Below are positions 60,802-64,000 of a stretch of DNA of 64,000 nt, piece after piece. A program made the translations under genes and the position numbers. The notes below the pieces were generated by a model. It saw only the letters and a program-made list of their open reading frames with translations. It was not told where the DNA came from and made no database searches. Each line of letters begins with the position of its first letter. Position 1 is the stretch's first letter. The DNA is from Pseudomonas fluorescens (GTDB lineage Bacteria > Pseudomonadota > Gammaproteobacteria > Pseudomonadales > Pseudomonadaceae), in contig NZ_CP012830.1 of NCBI RefSeq assembly GCF_001307155.1, forward strand, positions 4,028,501 to 4,092,500, read 5' to 3'.

Positions 60802-60922
60802 GCTGCTCTCCTGCAAAGGGATACGTTCTTGTTATGTCTGTTGCCTATGGACCTAGAGATAACCCGAAGTGTGCGACCTTGCAGCAGGTTTGGAGCGTTG
60901 CGCGTAGGAGAATTCCCTGATT

Positions 60923-60944
60923 TCCGTAAAGTATTCGTTACGGA
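60923..60944. promoter_or_regulatory. PhhR box in the phhA-phhR gap
   Basis: TCCGTAA, 8 bases, TTACGGA: a perfect 7-base inverted repeat about 120 bases upstream of the phhA start and 140 upstream of phhR, close to the TyrR-type consensus. Probable enhancer-binding site. Confidence 0.65.
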
Positions 60945-61082
60945 TGGGCGGCTGTGGCGTAGGTATTGAGATTTTCGGGTTTTAAAAGGCCCTTGGCTGT
61001 CACATAATCTTGACAACAAACTTCGCGCCTCGGCAGAAAAATCCTCGCCATGCGCCTCATTTACCACCGTTCGGGCCTTTAT

Positions 61083-62645
61083 ATGCGTATCAAAGTCCAC
61101 TGCCAGAACCGCATCGGTATCCTGCGCGACATTCTCAACCTGCTGGTGGAGTACGGGATCAACGTCGCCCGGGGTGAGGTCGGCGGCGAGCATGGCAACG
61201 CGATCTATCTGCATTGCCCGAACCTGATCAACCTTCAGTTCCAGGCACTGCGTCCGAAGTTCGAGGCCATCACCGGTGTATTTGGCGTCAAGCGCGTAGG
61301 GCTGATGCCCAGCGAGCGTCGGCACATGGAGCTGAACGCCTTGCTCGGCGCGCTGGAGTTTCCGGTGCTGTCGATCGACATGGGCGGCTCGATCGTCGCG
61401 GCCAACCGTGCCGCCGCGCAATTGCTCGGGGTGCGGGTGGACGAGGTGCCGGGCATTCCCTTGTCGCGGTATGCCGAGGACTTCGATCTGCCGGAGCTTG
61501 TTCGCGCCAATAAATCGCGGATCAATGGCTTGCGGGTCAAGGTCAAGGGCGACGTGTTCCTGGCCGATATCGCGCCGTTGCAATCGGAGCATGACGACAG
61601 CGAGGCCATGGCTGGTGCGGTGCTGACGTTGCACCGGGCGGACCGGGTCGGCGAACGCATCTATAACGTGCGCAAGCAGGAGTTGCGCGGTTTCGATAGC
61701 ATTTTCCAAAGTTCGAAGGTCATGGCCGCGGTGGTGCGTGAAGCGCGGCGCATGGCGCCACTGGATGCGCCGCTGCTGATCGAGGGCGAGACCGGCACCG
61801 GTAAAGAACTGTTGGCGCGCGCCTGCCACCTGGCCAGCCCGCGCGGGCAGTCGCCGTTGATGGCGCTCAACTGTGCCGGATTGCCAGAATCGATGGCCGA
61901 GACCGAGCTGTTCGGTTATGGCCCGGGTGCGTTCGAAGGGGCGCGCGCCGAAGGCAAGCTCGGGCTGCTGGAATTGACCGCGGGCGGTACGTTGTTTCTT
62001 GATGGAGTCGGGGAAATGAGCCCGCGCTTGCAGGTGAAACTGCTGCGGTTCTTGCAGGACGGTTGCTTCCGCCGGGTCGGCAGCGATGAAGAGGTTTACC
62101 TGGATGTGCGGGTGATTTGCGCCACCCAGGTCGATTTGTCTGAACTGTGTGCCAGCGGTGAATTCCGTCAGGATCTCTACCATCGATTGAATGTGCTTTC
62201 GCTGCACATCCCGCCGCTGCGTGAATGCCTCGACGGTCTGACGCCGCTGGTCGAGCACTTTCTCGATCAGGCCAGTCGGCAGATTGGTTGTCCACTACCG
62301 AAGCTGGCACCGGCGGCGATGGAGCGGCTCAGTCATTACCACTGGCCGGGCAATGTCCGGCAGTTGGAGAACGTGCTGTTTCAGGCGGTTTCGCTGTGTG
62401 ACGGCGGCACGGTCAAGGCGGAGCATATTCGCCTGCCGGATTACGGCGTGCGCCAGCCTCTGGGGGATTTCTCGCTGGAAGGCGGGCTGGACGAGATTGT
62501 CGGGCGTTTCGAAAAGGCGGTGCTGGAGCAGCTGTATTCCGAGTACCCGAGCAGTCGCCTGCTGGGCAAGCGCCTCGGGGTTTCTCATACCACCATCGCC
62601 AACAAACTGCGTGAATACGAAGTCGGTAAAGAACCGGGCGCATAG
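61083..62645 (+). CDS. phhR: TyrR-like activator of phenylalanine catabolism
   Basis: A 520-residue regulator: N-terminal ACT domain (1-70, IKVHCQNRIGILRDILNLLV), PAS (about 85-190), AAA+ domain with GETGTGKE (235-242) and the region III motif GAFEGA (282-287) where the sigma-54 contact GAFTGA is usual, and a C-terminal Fis-type helix-turn-helix. The start at 61083 (MRIKVHC) matches remembered PhhR; a longer frame adds 11 residues. It senses phenylalanine/tyrosine and activates phhABC. Confidence 0.9.
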   Translation: MRIKVHCQNRIGILRDILNLLVEYGINVARGEVGGEHGNAIYLHCPNLINLQFQALRPKFEAITGVFGVKRVGLMPSERRHMELNALLGALEFPVLSIDMGGSIVAANRAAAQLLGVRVDEVPGIPLSRYAEDFDLPELVRANKSRINGLRVKVKGDVFLADIAPLQSEHDDSEAMAGAVLTLHRADRVGERIYNVRKQELRGFDSIFQSSKVMAAVVREARRMAPLDAPLLIEGETGTGKELLARACHLASPRGQSPLMALNCAGLPESMAETELFGYGPGAFEGARAEGKLGLLELTAGGTLFLDGVGEMSPRLQVKLLRFLQDGCFRRVGSDEEVYLDVRVICATQVDLSELCASGEFRQDLYHRLNVLSLHIPPLRECLDGLTPLVEHFLDQASRQIGCPLPKLAPAAMERLSHYHWPGNVRQLENVLFQAVSLCDGGTVKAEHIRLPDYGVRQPLGDFSLEGGLDEIVGRFEKAVLEQLYSEYPSSRLLGKRLGVSHTTIANKLREYEVGKEPGA

Positions 62646-62665
62646 CTTGTGGTGGACGGGCTCTT

Positions 62666-62797
62666 TGTGGCGAGGGAGCTTGCTCCCGCTCGGGCGCGAA
62701 GCGGCCGCAACTTCCGTCGGCGGGTAATGCCTGCTGGAACTTCATTGTTGTTTTTGGGGCTGCTTTGCAGCCCAGCGGGAGCAAGCTCCCTCGCCAC
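62666..62797. repeat. REP pair, GTGGCGAGGG type
   Basis: Two inverted copies 80 bases apart, directly after phhR. The rest of the gap to flgF holds only the sigma-54 promoter. Confidence 0.85.
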
Positions 62798-62940
62798 GGT
62801 GAATGTGTCGCGTGTAAAAGGCCGACACTTGCCGTAAGCGGCATAACCGCGCCGGTTTTTCGTCTTTGATGCCATTGCCCATTCTCCTCCAATTCCTCTC
62901 AAGTCCTTTGTTTATAGGGCTTCGAACCCCTGCGTGAAAG

Positions 62941-62957
62941 TTGGTCTGCAAATTGCT
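62941..62957 (+). promoter_or_regulatory. Sigma-54 promoter of flgFG
   Basis: TTGGTCTGCAAATTGCTTG carries GG and GC 10 bases apart (-24/-12), matching TGGCACG-N4-TTGC in 11-12 positions; 57 bases before the flgF GTG. Flagellar rod genes of Pseudomonas are class III RpoN targets. Confidence 0.75.
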
Positions 62958-63013
62958 TGAGGCTCAACAGTACAGCGGTGGGCGGCAAACGTCCGACATG
63001 CAGAGGAAAGACT

Positions 63014-63754
63014 GTGGACAAGTACCTTTATGTGGCAATGACCGGCGCCAGCCAGAACGCACTGGCGCAAAAGGCTCATGCCAACAACCTGGCGAACATC
63101 TCCACCAACGGTTTTCAGAAAGACCTGGAGCAGGCGCGGTCGATGCCGGTGTTTGGCGACAGCTTTCCGGCGCGAGCGTTTGCCCTGTCCGAACGTCCGG
63201 CCACCGACTTCTCTCCAGGCGCGATGATTGAAACCGGTCGCGACCTTGATGTAGCGGTTCAGGGCAGCGGCTGGATTGCCGTACAGAATCCGAACGGTGG
63301 TGAAAGCTATGTGCGCACCGGCAGCCTGAATGTCGACGCCTTGGGCGTGCTGCGCGCCGGCAACGGCATGCCGGTCATGGGCAACGGTGGCCCGATTGCC
63401 GTGCCGCCCGAGCAGAAAATCGAAGTCGGTCAGGACGGCACCATCAGCATTCGGTCAATGGGTGAAGGTCCGCGCGTCATCGCAGAAATCGACCGCATCA
63501 AGCTGGTCAACCCGGACATCAAGAACATGACCAAGGGGCTGGACGGTTCGATCAACACCGCAGACGGCAAGCCGGCACCGGTCGATGCCAATGTGCAACT
63601 GGTGTCGGGCTTCCTTGAGTCGAGCAACGTCAATGCCGTTGAAGAGATGACCTCGGTGTTGGCCTTGTCCAAGCAATTCGAGCTGCACATCAAGATGATG
63701 AACACCGCCAAAGACGACGACCAGGCCATGGCTCGGGTCTTGCAGATCAGCTAA
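63014..63754 (+). CDS. flgF: Flagellar basal-body rod protein FlgF
   Basis: A 246-residue proximal rod protein. DKYLYVAMTGASQNALAQKA and NNLANISTNGF (flagellar rod N-terminal signature), hypervariable centre, and SSNVNAVEEMTSVLALSKQF plus the C-terminal heptad QFELHIKMMNTAKD. The start is GTG 63014 with AGAGGAAAG upstream. First gene of the flgFG... operon, behind the sigma-54 promoter. Confidence 0.93.
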   Translation: MDKYLYVAMTGASQNALAQKAHANNLANISTNGFQKDLEQARSMPVFGDSFPARAFALSERPATDFSPGAMIETGRDLDVAVQGSGWIAVQNPNGGESYVRTGSLNVDALGVLRAGNGMPVMGNGGPIAVPPEQKIEVGQDGTISIRSMGEGPRVIAEIDRIKLVNPDIKNMTKGLDGSINTADGKPAPVDANVQLVSGFLESSNVNAVEEMTSVLALSKQFELHIKMMNTAKDDDQAMARVLQIS

Positions 63755-63799
63755 TTATCAGAACGTCGCGCCGTAAAACAGGCGCACGAGGAGAATTGA

Positions 63800-64000
63800 A
63801 TGCTTCCGGCTCTATGGGTTGCCAAAACAGGTCTGTCCGCCCAGGACACCAACCTGACGACTATTTCCAACAACCTGGCAAACGTATCGACCACGGGTTT
63901 CAAGCGTGACCGTGCCGAGTTCCAGGACTTGTTGTACCAGATCAAGCGTCAGCCAGGCGCCCAGTCGACCCAGGACAGCGCACTGCCGTCGGGTCTGCAA
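63800..64000 (+). CDS. flgG: Flagellar rod protein FlgG (start only)
   Basis: The first 67 codons of the distal rod protein, cut by the window end: LPALWVAKTGLSAQDTNLTT and NNLANVSTTGFKRDRAEFQD. AGGAG lies seven bases before the ATG. It follows flgF by 45 bases. Confidence 0.92.
   Translation, partial: MLPALWVAKTGLSAQDTNLTTISNNLANVSTTGFKRDRAEFQDLLYQIKRQPGAQSTQDSALPSGLQ

Noticed and set aside
60802..60922. A sigma-54 promoter for phhA
   Set aside because: No GG-N10-GC site with a good consensus was found on the minus strand, so none is listed.
1..64000. tRNA or rRNA genes
   Set aside because: No cloverleaf or rRNA-like stretch was recognised on either strand by eye; a tRNA scan would settle it.

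Overview
This 64 kb window looks like chromosomal core DNA of a Pseudomonas of the fluorescens lineage. The evidence is high coding GC, more than ten REP palindromes (core GGCGAGGGAGCTTGCTCCC or GTAGGAGCAAGGCTTGC), and gene content shared with P. aeruginosa and P. fluorescens: gbuA/gbuR, phhABC/phhR, a CpxR-CpxP-CpxA-like set, scpAB-rluB and flgFG. No rRNA, tRNA, CRISPR array, complete insertion sequence or prophage was found. Homology calls come from reading motifs and remembered families; no search was run.

Layout. 1-8.4 kb: an ABC exporter cut by the window edge, ppiA, an alpha/beta hydrolase and a LysR regulator (one minus-strand run), azoR, an EamA transporter, a MscS channel and a DEAD-box helicase. 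8.4-17.5 kb: an accessory-flavoured stretch with a HEAT-repeat protein, a lipoprotein, an AT-rich RDD membrane protein, a 5'-truncated ParB-like toxin tail with a likely immunity gene, two small DUF3077-like genes behind a structured leader, a C70-like cysteine protease with an unknown partner, and a DUF899 protein. 17.5-30.7 kb: CvfB, transporters and LysR regulators, the guanidinobutyrate cluster (MBL hydrolase, Na+/solute symporter, gbuA, gbuR), TapT and a LapD-like c-di-GMP receptor. 30.7-42.4 kb: recQ, a MarR regulator, a short FimV-like protein, a selenoprotein-W-like protein, AraC regulators, an LpxH-like phosphoesterase, an HD protein, an Mpo1-like protein and trkH. 42.4-52.3 kb: a nitroreductase, the Cpx-like operon, yciI, yciB, a PHP phosphatase, yciO, scpA, scpB and rluB. 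52.3-58.1 kb: an M29-type aminopeptidase-like protein behind a 45-residue peptide gene, then aroP with a long leader, arfB, an MFS transporter and two small proteins. 58.2-64 kb: phenylalanine catabolism (phhA, phhB, phhC) with divergent phhR, then flgF and the start of flgG behind a sigma-54 promoter.

How genes work together. PhhR should activate phhABC from a palindrome between phhA and phhR. A box of the same shape (TCGTAA-N8-TTACGA) lies upstream of aroP, which suggests that uptake and breakdown of aromatic amino acids share control. GbuR probably acts at a palindrome in the gbuA-gbuR gap. The CpxR/CpxP/CpxA-like genes form an envelope-stress module.

The parts that look least described are the peptide plus M29-like enzyme (52275-53441), the cysteine protease plus unknown partner (13412-14629), the toxin/immunity remnant (11276-11897), the structured leader before the DUF3077-like pair (12774-12860) and the tryptophan-containing leader ORF before aroP (54269-54331).
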